64,000 nt of DNA from Bdellovibrionales bacterium GWA1_52_35 (GCA_001769805.1 MEPO01000009.1:62001-126000), one strand, 5' to 3'; counted from the stretch's first letter, positions 26,724-36,195 are shown. Program-made: numbers and translations. Notes: a model not told the origin generated them from the letters alone.

Positions 26724-27911
26724 TCAGATCCAGCACCTGATCATCGCGAGCAGGGCGTTCTGTGCGCCAAGCGGCTCTTCGCCGTCTGGGCCAGCGGGTT
26801 TGCTGGCGACGACCGCCTTTTCAGCTCTCAGGTCGATGATGAGGTTACCAGGGAGAAAAATTTCGAATCCAATTCCATGACGGGCGAAAGTATTTTCCGG
26901 AAGCTGGCTGTCCGGTTTCAAGTAATCGAATCGATAGAGCAGAACCCAACGATTGCTCATATTGAATTTTGCCTGCGAGAAATATCCAACCGAGTGCTGC
27001 CCGCGGGGACTTGAGTTCAGCTGAAAGAAGGTGTTCAGGCTCGGGTGTATGGAACCACTCCGGTCTTGCGGCTGATTCCAGGCATCTACGCGCTCCAAGA
27101 GGAGGGACCCGCTCAATTTTGAACCCGTGATTCGATCCAGCGAAATACCTGCATGTGATGAAATGGCGTAGGGTTCGGGTGTATTGAGTACGTGGCCGTA
27201 ACTTCCGCTCAATCCAATGAAGAACGGAAGCGTGCTCGGGTTTGCCCGAAAATTTAAAACACCGCCCCAGGTCACATTGCGGTTCGAAAATGTTCCTCCT
27301 GATTCAAGATCATTGACGAGTGCCAGATCAAAATGCAGATCAGTCGAGAGATTCGCGGACAAGGCTGCTCCCATCTCGTAGTTTTCCAACGGCATCCGGC
27401 TCTGCATCCGGGTATAGGCCCGATGCTCGTCTGTTAATATTCCAAACGGGAGATAAAAACGACCGAGAGTTAACCTCGCCGGTACATCCGCTCCTGCCGT
27501 CTGTGCTTGCCACGAAAGATAAGCCTCTCTCGCATAGGTTCCCCCTAGCGGGGAGCTGTTGAGAGTATAAACCAATCGCATTTCTGAATTAGCTGCCCCT
27601 TGATAGACGGGCAGATTGGCCGTTGGTGCCGCGGTCATCAGTGCAAAACCGCTTTGAGTTTTAGATGGGTGTGTTGGACGATAGGCAATCATCCGCAAAT
27701 CGCCATAATACAGATCGCTTTCGGACATCTTGCTGATCTTGTTTTCATGGGAACCATAGACTTTCCCGTAAGTGGTCCTCGGACCGCCGCCCCAGGCCGT
27801 GACATGACATGCGGCACAGTTGAGCTTCTCTTGGAGAGCGTATTCAGGTCGTGCATAGGATGTTTGTGAGCAGAATGCTGTGAATAGGATCAAAACAGCC
27901 ATTAATCGCAT
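26724..27911 (-). CDS. Exported protein with N-terminal c-type heme motif and predicted beta-barrel
   Basis: A 395-residue exported protein. A signal peptide (about 1-20) is followed by C32-A-A-C35-H36, a CXXCH heme c attachment site. From about residue 85 to the end the chain alternates short hydrophobic and polar stretches, with many Tyr, Ser and Asn and family-like turns (GRFYLPFG, a porin-like opening strand), and ends on an aromatic-bearing hydrophobic segment; this suggests an outer-membrane barrel. The ATG at 27911 has GAGGAG five bases upstream; the TTG just before it is less likely. It is transcribed with the cupredoxin, so the pair may move electrons across or to the cell surface. 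The barrel is inferred from sequence pattern only. Confidence 0.65.
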   Translation of the reverse strand: MRLMAVLILFTAFCSQTSYARPEYALQEKLNCAACHVTAWGGGPRTTYGKVYGSHENKISKMSESDLYYGDLRMIAYRPTHPSKTQSGFALMTAAPTANLPVYQGAANSEMRLVYTLNSSPLGGTYAREAYLSWQAQTAGADVPARLTLGRFYLPFGILTDEHRAYTRMQSRMPLENYEMGAALSANLSTDLHFDLALVNDLESGGTFSNRNVTWGGVLNFRANPSTLPFFIGLSGSYGHVLNTPEPYAISSHAGISLDRITGSKLSGSLLLERVDAWNQPQDRSGSIHPSLNTFFQLNSSPRGQHSVGYFSQAKFNMSNRWVLLYRFDYLKPDSQLPENTFARHGIGFEIFLPGNLIIDLRAEKAVVASKPAGPDGEEPLGAQNALLAMIRCWI

Positions 27912-27997
27912 CAAAGCTCCTCGGTCGCCGCTCTTTGAGATGCGAGCGGCGTGCCCCTCTGATTTTTATGGCTTGAAAGTTGATCTACCATTTTCGA

Positions 27998-28630
27998 GTG
28001 AAAATAATTCTTGTTTCATTGTTGTTTTGCCTTTTCTCAATAGAAGGATCCGCGTTGAGCGCAACGCAAATGCGGGTGGACGTTGATCCGGAAAAGTCAT
28101 TCTTCCTGGCCATAGCGCGGCGAGACGGTGTTTTAAGCTTTCTTGCGCATGACCATTCCATCCTCGCAAAAAAGTGGACAGCCGCAGTCTGTAGGGGTGA
28201 CAAGCAGGCACAGATCAAAGTGCGGATTGAAACTAACTCACTTGTTATTGATACTCCTGACGCGCTTGCGAAGGGTCAGGTAGAGTCTAAAATCAGCTCT
28301 TCAGACCGGAATTCACTGCAGGAGAAAATCATGTCACCCCGGTTCCTGAACGCTGCAGAATTTCCTCAAATCACTTTTGAGTCAAAATCTGTTGAAAAAC
28401 GCGGAGCTTCGCAATGGCTTGCGAAAGGTACCCTTGATCTCCACGGGATCCAAAGGCCTGTTTCCGTACTGATCCGGCAAGAAGGTCGACAAATTTACGG
28501 CGATTTTAGCATTAAACAGTCTGATTTTGGAATTGAGCCGGAATCCATTGCCGGAGTAGTCAAGGTACGCGATGAGCTCGAGATCCGTTTCATCCTGGCA
28601 ATCAAGAGCACGGGTGCCGAATGCCTCTGA
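27998..28630 (+). CDS. YceI-family periplasmic protein
   Basis: A 210-residue exported protein with a signal peptide (about 1-20) and a YceI lipocalin-like fold. The family marks LAHDHS, FPQITFES, GTLDLHGIQRPV and a late FGIEP segment are visible. YceI proteins bind polyisoprenoids or other amphiphiles in the periplasm, and some are induced in redox or copper contexts. The GTG at 27998 gives a compact signal peptide; an in-frame TTG at 27980 is possible, and neither has a good ribosome-binding site. It diverges from the heme-barrel/cupredoxin pair, which may mean shared regulation. Confidence 0.75.
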   Translation: MKIILVSLLFCLFSIEGSALSATQMRVDVDPEKSFFLAIARRDGVLSFLAHDHSILAKKWTAAVCRGDKQAQIKVRIETNSLVIDTPDALAKGQVESKISSSDRNSLQEKIMSPRFLNAAEFPQITFESKSVEKRGASQWLAKGTLDLHGIQRPVSVLIRQEGRQIYGDFSIKQSDFGIEPESIAGVVKVRDELEIRFILAIKSTGAECL

Positions 28631-28710
28631 TTCCGTAATTTTGTAATTTCCATTGGCTACTCACCTCGTGTTATTCTTTGATCAGCAATTGATTCAAAGG
28701 ACGATGCTTG

Positions 28711-31149
28711 ATGTTACGTTTTCAGTTGATATTTCTGATTCCTGCCTTTTTGGCATACTCCGCTACAGTCAGTCCGGCGGCAGACAAGCCTTGCGTACAC
28801 TTCCAAAAACTTGCGAGCATAATCACTCACGAAAGCCCTCTTGCTCACCTCGTACCCGACGGCTATCGAAATCCCAAGACGGGAGTCATCACGCTTGATC
28901 TCGAGCGCACTCAATCGCTGCTGATTCCAGAGTTGAGGAAGAAGGGGCTTCTTCCTGACGAAATGATCATCGAGCTGGACGGCGAAATGTTTACGACAGT
29001 GCCTATCGGAGATAAAACGGTCACCATTGCTGCCGGATCAGCCAAGAGACAGAGGGATTGTCGGGTAATTTTCAGGCAGAACGGTAAAGAGGTTCACGCG
29101 ACCGAGACCCATATATTTGAAAGCACGTCATTCCCGGTGGTGGACAAGGCGGATTACGCAAAATTCCCCTTGCCGGAACTTAAACTCCCGCGGGAGTTCG
29201 TTAAAAAAACGGGAGTTGATCCCGATTTGATCCGCCTTTCGTCGGAACTTCAACGTGAGAAGATCAACTGGGCTCTCCGGAAGACCGCAAATCCGGAGCT
29301 TAAGAAAGCTTTTGAAAACTACGGCTCAGATCTCAAACTGTCTCTGACCTTCGCCCCCGACCACCGGACGCCAATTGCGGTGCAGATTAAAAATCAGAAA
29401 ACCGGAAAGATCATTCCTGCGAAGCTTGACGAGGTCTATATTACGGGCGGCGCCGCGTTCAATTGGAATTTTTTCGACTGGGATTCGGAATTTGTGAAAA
29501 GGTATCTGCGTTTTTACGATTCCTGGCTTCCCGAAAATATGCGGCAATTCAAGCGCCAGGTTCAGATCGAGACAAAGACCGGCGCTCAACCGCGAGAGCT
29601 TCGTGCGAATCTCACTTCTTACCAAAGAGCTGATAATGTTAAATTCGGAGAGGTCACGCCCAACCGTGAGTATTTCAATCCTCCCTTGTCCGGTTGGTCC
29701 GAAAGACAGGTTCTCCGCTGGAATCCGGTCAAAGCAAAGGCAGTACTGCCTGAACTGATCCAGTCACTTCAGGAACAGCGGGCATGGCTACTGAAAAATC
29801 ATGCAGTGCTTGATGAAAACGAGAAGCTCATTGGCTTTCGCTGGACAAATCTCGGTAGTGGACGTGACAACGCCGCCCGCACGCTGGACGACGGTGGCCT
29901 GGGTGTGGACCTCATCACGTATTATAAAATGATGATGGATCAGGAGCGCGAATTTCATCTCATGTTGGGAAATTGGAAGTTCGCGGATCAGCTGAAGAAA
30001 GACGCCGCCGAACTGAAAGAGCTGATTGAGAGAAAATACTGGAATGATGATTTCGGCCTTTATGTGGATCTGATCCCTGCCGGTAAAGGCTGGAAGCAGG
30101 ATTCGAGTCTCGCCGCCACCGGCTTCTGGCCCGCGCTCGCTGGTGTCCCGGATCGGGCGAAATTGCAGCGAATGGTGAGTGAGAATTTAAATAATCCCAA
30201 GCGCTTCGGCAGTGAGAACTTTCCGCCAAGCACAAGCAAGGACAGTCCTCATTATGATCCGGAAGGGGATTACTGGAGAGGTGGAGGCTGGCCGCCGGAC
30301 TTCGTATTTTTAGGTGATCTTCTTTTTGAAAATGGACTGCGAAAAGAAGCGTCGGAACTTCAGCAGAAGATTCTCCGTTCGTTTTCGCAGGTATCGAAAG
30401 CCTATCAGAAGGGCGATAGCCCTCAGACTCTGATCAATGGCGAAATCTCGGCTTCGGAAAAAAATGATATGGCGCGCAGAGGTACCGTTTTTGAGTTTCT
30501 CGGACTCAAGAAGGACAAAGACGGCAAAGAAGTCCCAACCTTCGGCCGGAAGATTCGCGAAGATGGAACCCTCCATGAGACCCGCAAACACTTTGCGGGC
30601 TGGGGTTCTGCTCCTCCTTTGGAAAGTCTGCGGTATATCGTGGGTCTCGATGCGACCCCCGCTTTTGCAGGATCTCCATCAGAGTTGAACCGCTGGGTTT
30701 GGACTTTGCTGACGGATCCGCAATTCAGTTATCACCAGATCAAAGCCAATCCCTCGCTTAAATCTATTACGCAGTACCTGTCGAGGAACCCTCGGGCAAC
30801 TTTTGAGGATTTCAATGAAGTCCTAACCCAAGCCGGCCCGGAACTCCGCGATCAGGTCCAGAAGCTAGGCAAAGGATATCTTGAAGTCAGCCCGAGCTTC
30901 GATCCCAAGAGTCAGACCGAAGTGAAACGTATTTTGTATGCTGGTGTTGAACTTAATTTAAAAATCGAGAACTTAAATCAAGGAGATCGTGTGCGCTTGA
31001 CCGTCCAGAGCAGGGACAGGATCCGCTTGCAGTTCAATCGGAACTGGTCAGGAGACTCGGCCTTGGATAAAGCAGGGGCTTCAAGTCCCATCGTCGAAAT
31101 CGGCGGCGATCAGCCGGTACTTGAACTGAACCTGGTTAAATCTTTATGA
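28711..31149 (+). CDS. Exported glycoside hydrolase, GH63/GH37-like (alpha,alpha)6 barrel
   Basis: An 812-residue exported protein (signal peptide about 1-23). The central and C-terminal parts look like the (alpha/alpha)6-barrel glucosidases of families GH63 and GH37. The SGRDNA...DD stretch (near residues 393-405) matches the position of the general acid, YWRGGGWPPDFVF the barrel motif YWRG.xW, and the HETRKHFAGWGSAPP region the position of the catalytic base. Likely activity is on alpha-glucosides or trehalose in the periplasm, but the specificity cannot be read. The last 100 residues may form a beta domain. ATG 28711 has AAAGGA nine bases upstream. The next gene, an exported ROK-like protein, follows after 120 bases. 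Confidence 0.6.
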   Translation: MLRFQLIFLIPAFLAYSATVSPAADKPCVHFQKLASIITHESPLAHLVPDGYRNPKTGVITLDLERTQSLLIPELRKKGLLPDEMIIELDGEMFTTVPIGDKTVTIAAGSAKRQRDCRVIFRQNGKEVHATETHIFESTSFPVVDKADYAKFPLPELKLPREFVKKTGVDPDLIRLSSELQREKINWALRKTANPELKKAFENYGSDLKLSLTFAPDHRTPIAVQIKNQKTGKIIPAKLDEVYITGGAAFNWNFFDWDSEFVKRYLRFYDSWLPENMRQFKRQVQIETKTGAQPRELRANLTSYQRADNVKFGEVTPNREYFNPPLSGWSERQVLRWNPVKAKAVLPELIQSLQEQRAWLLKNHAVLDENEKLIGFRWTNLGSGRDNAARTLDDGGLGVDLITYYKMMMDQEREFHLMLGNWKFADQLKKDAAELKELIERKYWNDDFGLYVDLIPAGKGWKQDSSLAATGFWPALAGVPDRAKLQRMVSENLNNPKRFGSENFPPSTSKDSPHYDPEGDYWRGGGWPPDFVFLGDLLFENGLRKEASELQQKILRSFSQVSKAYQKGDSPQTLINGEISASEKNDMARRGTVFEFLGLKKDKDGKEVPTFGRKIREDGTLHETRKHFAGWGSAPPLESLRYIVGLDATPAFAGSPSELNRWVWTLLTDPQFSYHQIKANPSLKSITQYLSRNPRATFEDFNEVLTQAGPELRDQVQKLGKGYLEVSPSFDPKSQTEVKRILYAGVELNLKIENLNQGDRVRLTVQSRDRIRLQFNRNWSGDSALDKAGASSPIVEIGGDQPVLELNLVKSL

Positions 31150-31269
31150 ACCTGAAGCATCGCGGATGGCCCGATCGCAGCTCGCACCGGTCCTGCATTC
31201 GGGGTCCCAGGTTTATCGGCATTCAGCTGAGCAGAAAGCCGCACTTGGAAAGTTAGAAAGGAGAGGGGC

Positions 31270-32865
31270 ATGCCTAAATTGTTTACGGTAATTTTCGTTT
31301 TTCTCGGGATGATTCCTTGTTCGGCTTCTCAAACACTGGCAGACAGCTGCCTCAGCAAATTTAGTCCTCATTTTTCCGCCGGTGAATCGAGCCTTTTTCC
31401 TTCGGCTGTGGCAAAGTGGTCGATGCCAGGTAAAACGACCGTCACTCCCATTCAAAAACAATTTCTGAACCGTTTGGAACATAACGGTGCTGTTGTGATC
31501 ACGGCTGGCGGCAGCAGTATCTCGTGTCTCGTTCCCGGAAAAGCCACCTCCACAAAAATTTACTTCAAGAAATCGCCGGGAACCGTGGCTGAACTTGTCG
31601 GGATGTTTGCGGATGCGGCTGAACCTTCATTGAAGTCTTTGGCTTCAACGGAGAAATTGGCGAATCGTCGCGCCCCGATCATCATACTTCCAGCGCCGGG
31701 CCTGGTCTTGGAAAACAGAACGCTGGTATTTCCCGGGAATTTCGGCAAACTGGCCGGGCAGAAAGCTGATCTGGCGGCTCTCCTTCCGGTTGAACTCGCC
31801 AAGAGAGCCAAACGGATTGGTCTTTCTCAAGAGCAACTCCTCAAGACCAGGGTTCACGTGGATAATGATGCTTTACCGATCGTGGCGGATGCCGCAATCC
31901 AGAAGCTCAAAAACCAAGATCACGCGACCGTCGTTTTTGTAGGAACGGGAACGGGCTCGGCCAAAGTCACGATGACCGGACCCCAAGCCTTTCGGATGCA
32001 GGCTCTCGAAGAGAGTCATTTACATATCGATCAGTTTCCGACTGTTTCACAGAAAGTGCCGGCCCATATTTTACTCGGTGCGAAGATCGCCGCCGCGAAA
32101 AGCAGCGATTATAGGGTGGTACGACTTGAGCTCGAGCAGCTTTCCGGAGGCGGTCGAATCATGGACCCGGTAACGGGGGTTCGTTCACATCTGGGGGGCG
32201 CCAACAGCGTTGCTTTGAATTACCTGTTTTTAAAGCCTAAGGATATTCCGCAATGGATGCGGGTCAAAGGCGAGACTCCGGCCGCACTCAAAAAGCAGTT
32301 CATGGCCAGCTTGGGTTTTAAAGAAACCAAGGAGGTCCAGGATCTGCTTGCTCAAAATCCGGCTGATCGCAAACTCTTTGAGACCCTCAGAGCGCACGGC
32401 TCACTGGGTACCCAGGAAATCAGCCAGGCCGCGGATCAGGGCAGTCTGATTGCGCAAAAGATCATCAGTGACAATACGTACTCACAAGGGCTGGTAGCAG
32501 GGACAATTTCACTGAACGTCGGAGATACTCCGGCAGGCGCTGCGATTGAGGCCAGTTGGATTTTCGGCGAACCCAAAGCTGCTGATTTTCAGATCAAGAT
32601 TCTGGCCCGGGCAAGTGATGGCTTGAATGCCTGGTCTGGGAGCGGCTTTGAGCGCGCAAAGCAGGGAATCGAAGACGCCAAAAATGCCGTTTTCCTGGAC
32701 AAAGCCTATCTTGAAAAACTCCGGCAGCAGGGTTACGTTTTGGATCCGGCTCGAGTGAAAATGTCTCTGGTCAGAATCGTGCCAGCACCGGACCTTCATC
32801 CAGATTTTTCTGGACTGGATGTCTTCTCGAATCAGCTCCGCGCTGATTTGAATGAATCACTTTAA
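31270..32865 (+). CDS. Exported protein with ROK/sugar-kinase-like (ASKHA) features
   Basis: A 531-residue protein with a signal peptide (cleavage near residue 24; GGAG precedes the ATG). The mature region follows the order of ROK sugar kinases: an AVVITAGGSSI opening strand, an IIILPAPGLV...PGNFG stretch like the pGpv...pnl motif, VHVDNDALPIVADA like the NDAnaaa motif, and VFVGTGTGSA like the GTGiGgG phosphate loop. The GGT and zinc-binding motifs are not seen. ATP is not available outside the cytoplasm, so a kinase role is doubtful; it may be a binding protein derived from this fold, or the likeness may be chance. It follows the exported glycosidase, which supports a sugar-related role. Its TAA is shared with the convergent gene. 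Confidence 0.45.
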   Translation: MPKLFTVIFVFLGMIPCSASQTLADSCLSKFSPHFSAGESSLFPSAVAKWSMPGKTTVTPIQKQFLNRLEHNGAVVITAGGSSISCLVPGKATSTKIYFKKSPGTVAELVGMFADAAEPSLKSLASTEKLANRRAPIIILPAPGLVLENRTLVFPGNFGKLAGQKADLAALLPVELAKRAKRIGLSQEQLLKTRVHVDNDALPIVADAAIQKLKNQDHATVVFVGTGTGSAKVTMTGPQAFRMQALEESHLHIDQFPTVSQKVPAHILLGAKIAAAKSSDYRVVRLELEQLSGGGRIMDPVTGVRSHLGGANSVALNYLFLKPKDIPQWMRVKGETPAALKKQFMASLGFKETKEVQDLLAQNPADRKLFETLRAHGSLGTQEISQAADQGSLIAQKIISDNTYSQGLVAGTISLNVGDTPAGAAIEASWIFGEPKAADFQIKILARASDGLNAWSGSGFERAKQGIEDAKNAVFLDKAYLEKLRQQGYVLDPARVKMSLVRIVPAPDLHPDFSGLDVFSNQLRADLNESL

Positions 32866-34331
32866 ATTACCTGTGCGAATCGCGGCAGCTTCCGATTCGG
32901 ACCCGTTTTTGAATTGAAGTCGTCCAGTAGGGTCGCGCGCACAAGAGCAGCGTCCACCTGGAGCACCGTTGTGAGATATTGATAAAGATAATCGTAGCGA
33001 CCATCGAGGGAAAGCGAATGGGTCCGCCCGTGCTGGGCGTAAAGCCAGTCTGAATATCCCAAGAACGTCCAGAACGGTGAGCGGTCCTTGAAAAGCAGGG
33101 TCAGAGAGCGGGTAAACAAACCAGTATTGGCGTAGCGTTCCCAGAATGGTGCAAAGCGCTTCAGCTTCTGGATCGTCGCAAAATCGAGAAGATTATTCGA
33201 AAGAATCTCATAGGGCGGGAGAGGGGAGTAGCGCATTTCGAAAACGTCGTCATGACGAGTGATTGGCGCGCCCTTCAAACGTTTCAGGATTCCGACTTGG
33301 ATATCCTGCGGTCCCAATCCGACCAGGCGATCAAAGCCTGAAGCGAAACTTTCCAGGGTCTCTCCTGGCAAGCCAGCAATGAGGTCAGCGTGCAGGTGAA
33401 TCTGGGTTTCAGTCCGGAGCCGCTTCAGGGTCTCTTCCGTTTTTGCAAAATCCTGTTTGCGGTTGATCCGGACGGCGGTTTGCAGATCGAATGTTTGGAT
33501 CCCCACTTCAAATTGCAGCGTGCCGGCCGGGAACTGCTTCGCCAGTTGGATTAATTTCTCGGGAATCCGGTCCGGTACGATTTCAAAATGGAGAAAGGGC
33601 TTGAGTTCAATCCTCTCCAGGAAAAACTCCAGAATCGGTCGCCAGGACTTCTCTGAAAGATTGAAAGTGCGGTCCACGAATTTGAAGCGGCGGGCTCCGC
33701 GAGTGAGCAGCTTCTCCATTTCAGCAAGAAATGGCGCGAGTTCGAAATTGCGAACCTGGGTTTCCAGCGCGGAAAGACAGAATTCGCAACCGAAAGGGCA
33801 GCCCCGGGAGGCTTCTACGTAAGTCAGCCGGTTCTTCAGATCGGCATCGGTGTAGAAAGCGTAGGGTGAGAGCAGACTCCTGAGTTCCGGTAAAGGTGCC
33901 GCGATTACCCGCGCTTCAGGCTGCTGGCGGGGACGCCTTCCCTCCAGAAGTTCCGCACAGAGTTCCCCGAACGCAAGATCCGCTTCTCCAGTAAGAACAT
34001 AATCCGCGCAACCCTGCAGCTCTTGAGGGAGTCCTCCATGACTGACTTCCGGTCCGCCCAGAACCAAAGTGACTTCGGGTCGCAGTGCTTTCAGGTGCGA
34101 AGCGATATCCGTGATCTGCCGGATATTCCAGATATAGACTCCGAAGCCTATGATTTTGGGGGTCTGTGACAGAAGCGCTTCGGCGATATCCAGTGCAGGA
34201 ATCTCTGCAGTGAATTCCTCGATTCTGGCCCGGTTCTGGAGCCCACCGAGATTGGCCATCAAATAACGCAGTCCCAGCGAGGGGTGGACGAATTTTGCAT
34301 TGACCGTGGTCAGGAGTATGTCGCAGGGCAT
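32862..34331 (-). CDS. B12-binding radical SAM protein with DUF4080-like C-terminus
   Basis: A 489-residue protein: cobalamin-domain-like N-terminus (LTTVNAKFVHPSLGLRYL, VLGGPEVS, LTGEAD), then a radical SAM core with SRGCPFGCEFC holding the three cluster cysteines, FEVGIQT, LIAGLPGE, and a C-terminal region ending in a YDYLYQYL helix as in DUF4080 proteins. This group is widespread and uncharacterised. It is the third gene of a reverse-strand unit with a pseudo-receiver/TPR protein and a PilZ-like protein. The start is the ATG at 34331, with a GTG at 34337 directly after the upstream TGA as alternative. Its stop shares TTAA with the convergent ROK-like gene. Confidence 0.82.
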   Translation of the reverse strand: MPCDILLTTVNAKFVHPSLGLRYLMANLGGLQNRARIEEFTAEIPALDIAEALLSQTPKIIGFGVYIWNIRQITDIASHLKALRPEVTLVLGGPEVSHGGLPQELQGCADYVLTGEADLAFGELCAELLEGRRPRQQPEARVIAAPLPELRSLLSPYAFYTDADLKNRLTYVEASRGCPFGCEFCLSALETQVRNFELAPFLAEMEKLLTRGARRFKFVDRTFNLSEKSWRPILEFFLERIELKPFLHFEIVPDRIPEKLIQLAKQFPAGTLQFEVGIQTFDLQTAVRINRKQDFAKTEETLKRLRTETQIHLHADLIAGLPGETLESFASGFDRLVGLGPQDIQVGILKRLKGAPITRHDDVFEMRYSPLPPYEILSNNLLDFATIQKLKRFAPFWERYANTGLFTRSLTLLFKDRSPFWTFLGYSDWLYAQHGRTHSLSLDGRYDYLYQYLTTVLQVDAALVRATLLDDFNSKTGPNRKLPRFAQVI

Positions 34332-34337
34332 AGGCAC

Positions 34338-35663
34338 TCAGGTCGGCGGAGTCGACTTCACATGGAGCGATTCGTAATAGGGTTTTTTATCGGGGAAAGC
34401 ATTTCCGGCTTTGAAAATCAGGTCCTCAATCAGGGAATCCTTCCGCTTAAGTTCGATCGAAACCGTGATTGCGATCTCATATAGCTTTTCGACTTTGATA
34501 CCCTGCTGAATGAGCCGCAGAGACTGTTCCAGTGCCCGAAGATTCTGTCCCGTTTTCTTAAGCAGTTCGATTTCCGCCATTTGAACATCAGGAGAATTAC
34601 GGATTTCTTCAGGGACTCTGGACATGAAGGATTTCATTTCCGCTTCGAGACCGGCCGATACCAGGGCTTGGAGGATCCTCATGAGAATGCGTGGATTCTG
34701 TTTGCTGGCGACTTCTGCTTTGCGGAACGCATCAATTGCGGAATCCTTGTTGCTGCGCTTCAGGAAGTGAAGGCCGCAGATTACAAGCCCCGCTCCGAGA
34801 TGCGAGGCGATAGACTCATCCATCGAGGAGAGGTCTCCTGCCGTCTGATAGAAACCGACGAGATCCTCGAAATGCTGCGTATTGATCGAAACGCGGATCA
34901 TGTCGGGAATTCGCTTAGCCGGAATCGTATGGTGCTGGGCGAGGGTGCGGGCAGAAACATAGGCTTCGTCGTTCTTCCCGAGCGCCAAGTAGGAATCAAA
35001 ACTCCCCAGCAGTGATCGGAAATGACTCGGGTTGTGCTTGAGAGCCTCCTCATAACACTTCAGGGCTTCTTCATGGTCTTTTCTAGCCTGAAAGGTTTCC
35101 GCCTCAAGGGCCAGCGCGAGAGACGGTTTTGGGTCCAACGTCCTGGCCTGGCGGAACACAGCTAGTGCTTCGTCAAATTGTTCCTCTTTGAGCAGAAGGC
35201 GTCCCTTGTCCAAGGCTTGGACATAAGGAGTCGGTGCGAGCTTCTGGAAGAGAATTTCGCAAAATCTATCCTTGAGCATTCCAAAGCTGAACGGCTTCAC
35301 GATGATGGCGTCGACATTTTCCGTGGCGGCGCTCGTGACCATGGAATTGGAATCCTGCGTGGTGATCAGAAATACGGCGCGGAGTGAACCGGGTTCAAGC
35401 CGTTCGCTCTGAATCCGGATCATGTCAAAGCAGGCCTGAGAGCCAATTGTATACTCGACGAAAAAGACATTCGGGGTCCTTCCTTCGATCACGTGCATGG
35501 CATCCGGAACGTTTTCAACGACCTCGATCTGATCCGGTTTTACCGAGAAATCCGACATCAGTGAGCGCAGGCTTTTGCGGCTCGAAGTCGGGTCCACGAT
35601 GAGAAATCGCGCGCTTTTCAGCAGAGGAATAAGTTTTTGTTCTCCTTTGGTCAGCTCGCCCAT
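34338..35663 (-). CDS. Pseudo-receiver and TPR repeat protein
   Basis: A 441-residue cytoplasmic protein. Residues 17-135 form a CheY-like receiver in which D24 and K123 (IVKPF) are kept but the phosphoacceptor Asp is replaced by E70 (FFVEYTIG). Residues 145-420 are TPR or TPR-like helices; the clearest are near 150-250 (GRLLLKEEQFDEALAVF, EALKCYEEALKHNPS). The glutamate could mimic permanent phosphorylation or make the domain a phosphate-independent scaffold. The ATG follows directly after the TAA of the PilZ-like gene (TAAATG), so the two are co-translated, and the radical SAM gene begins within seven bases of its stop. Function: regulatory scaffold, by inference. Confidence 0.8.
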   Translation of the reverse strand: MGELTKGEQKLIPLLKSARFLIVDPTSSRKSLRSLMSDFSVKPDQIEVVENVPDAMHVIEGRTPNVFFVEYTIGSQACFDMIRIQSERLEPGSLRAVFLITTQDSNSMVTSAATENVDAIIVKPFSFGMLKDRFCEILFQKLAPTPYVQALDKGRLLLKEEQFDEALAVFRQARTLDPKPSLALALEAETFQARKDHEEALKCYEEALKHNPSHFRSLLGSFDSYLALGKNDEAYVSARTLAQHHTIPAKRIPDMIRVSINTQHFEDLVGFYQTAGDLSSMDESIASHLGAGLVICGLHFLKRSNKDSAIDAFRKAEVASKQNPRILMRILQALVSAGLEAEMKSFMSRVPEEIRNSPDVQMAEIELLKKTGQNLRALEQSLRLIQQGIKVEKLYEIAITVSIELKRKDSLIEDLIFKAGNAFPDKKPYYESLHVKSTPPT

Positions 35664-36071
35664 TTATTCTTGTACCTTCTTGATCAGGGCATTGACCGAG
35701 TTCTGGCGTTCAGCGCTTTCTTTCAGGAAGTTCTTCCAATCGTTTTCGTTGAACTGATAGAACTGCAGGCTCACCGCAGAGGCAGTTGCTTCCAGCGCAT
35801 CCATCGCAATGACTTTGCCAGTGAAATCAAAAGTGAAATCAGTGGAATTCTTTGTTTGCTGTTCTTTCTTGCGCACGATTCGGATCATGAGCAGGTGTCC
35901 GAGGGCGCCCGCGCTCTTCGGGAGTTTGAGGACTAGTCCGTTTTCATTCACCTCGATGAGGTCAATCACGGTAGAAGCAGCGACCGATGTATGCGTCGTC
36001 ACATTCTTCACGGAGATTTCAAACGTAGTTTTCAGAAAATCCTTGGCTTTGATCCATTGGTTCATAGGCAT
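35664..36071 (-). CDS. Small PilZ-like protein, atypical
   Basis: A 135-residue protein whose middle resembles a PilZ beta-barrel: IDLIEVNENGLVLKLP corresponds to the D/NxSxxG region, followed by a strand pair LLMIRIV and FTGKVIAM. The arginine motif (RxxxR) expected before it for c-di-GMP binding is not seen, so binding is doubtful. The C-terminal 30 residues are helical and polar. It abuts the pseudo-receiver/TPR gene with no spacer. It could be a protein-protein adaptor for that partner. ATG 36071 or the one two codons later may start it; neither has a strong ribosome-binding site. Confidence 0.4.
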   Translation of the reverse strand: MPMNQWIKAKDFLKTTFEISVKNVTTHTSVAASTVIDLIEVNENGLVLKLPKSAGALGHLLMIRIVRKKEQQTKNSTDFTFDFTGKVIAMDALEATASAVSLQFYQFNENDWKNFLKESAERQNSVNALIKKVQE

Positions 36072-36195
36072 TGCATAATGATGATAAATTATTCGAAAAC
36101 TGGGTAGGAATAAAAATATATAAGCAATAATAAAGTTATTTCGTCGGGAATGACTCCGGTTCGCTATTTAGCGTGCTTATGGTAAAACCTATTTC

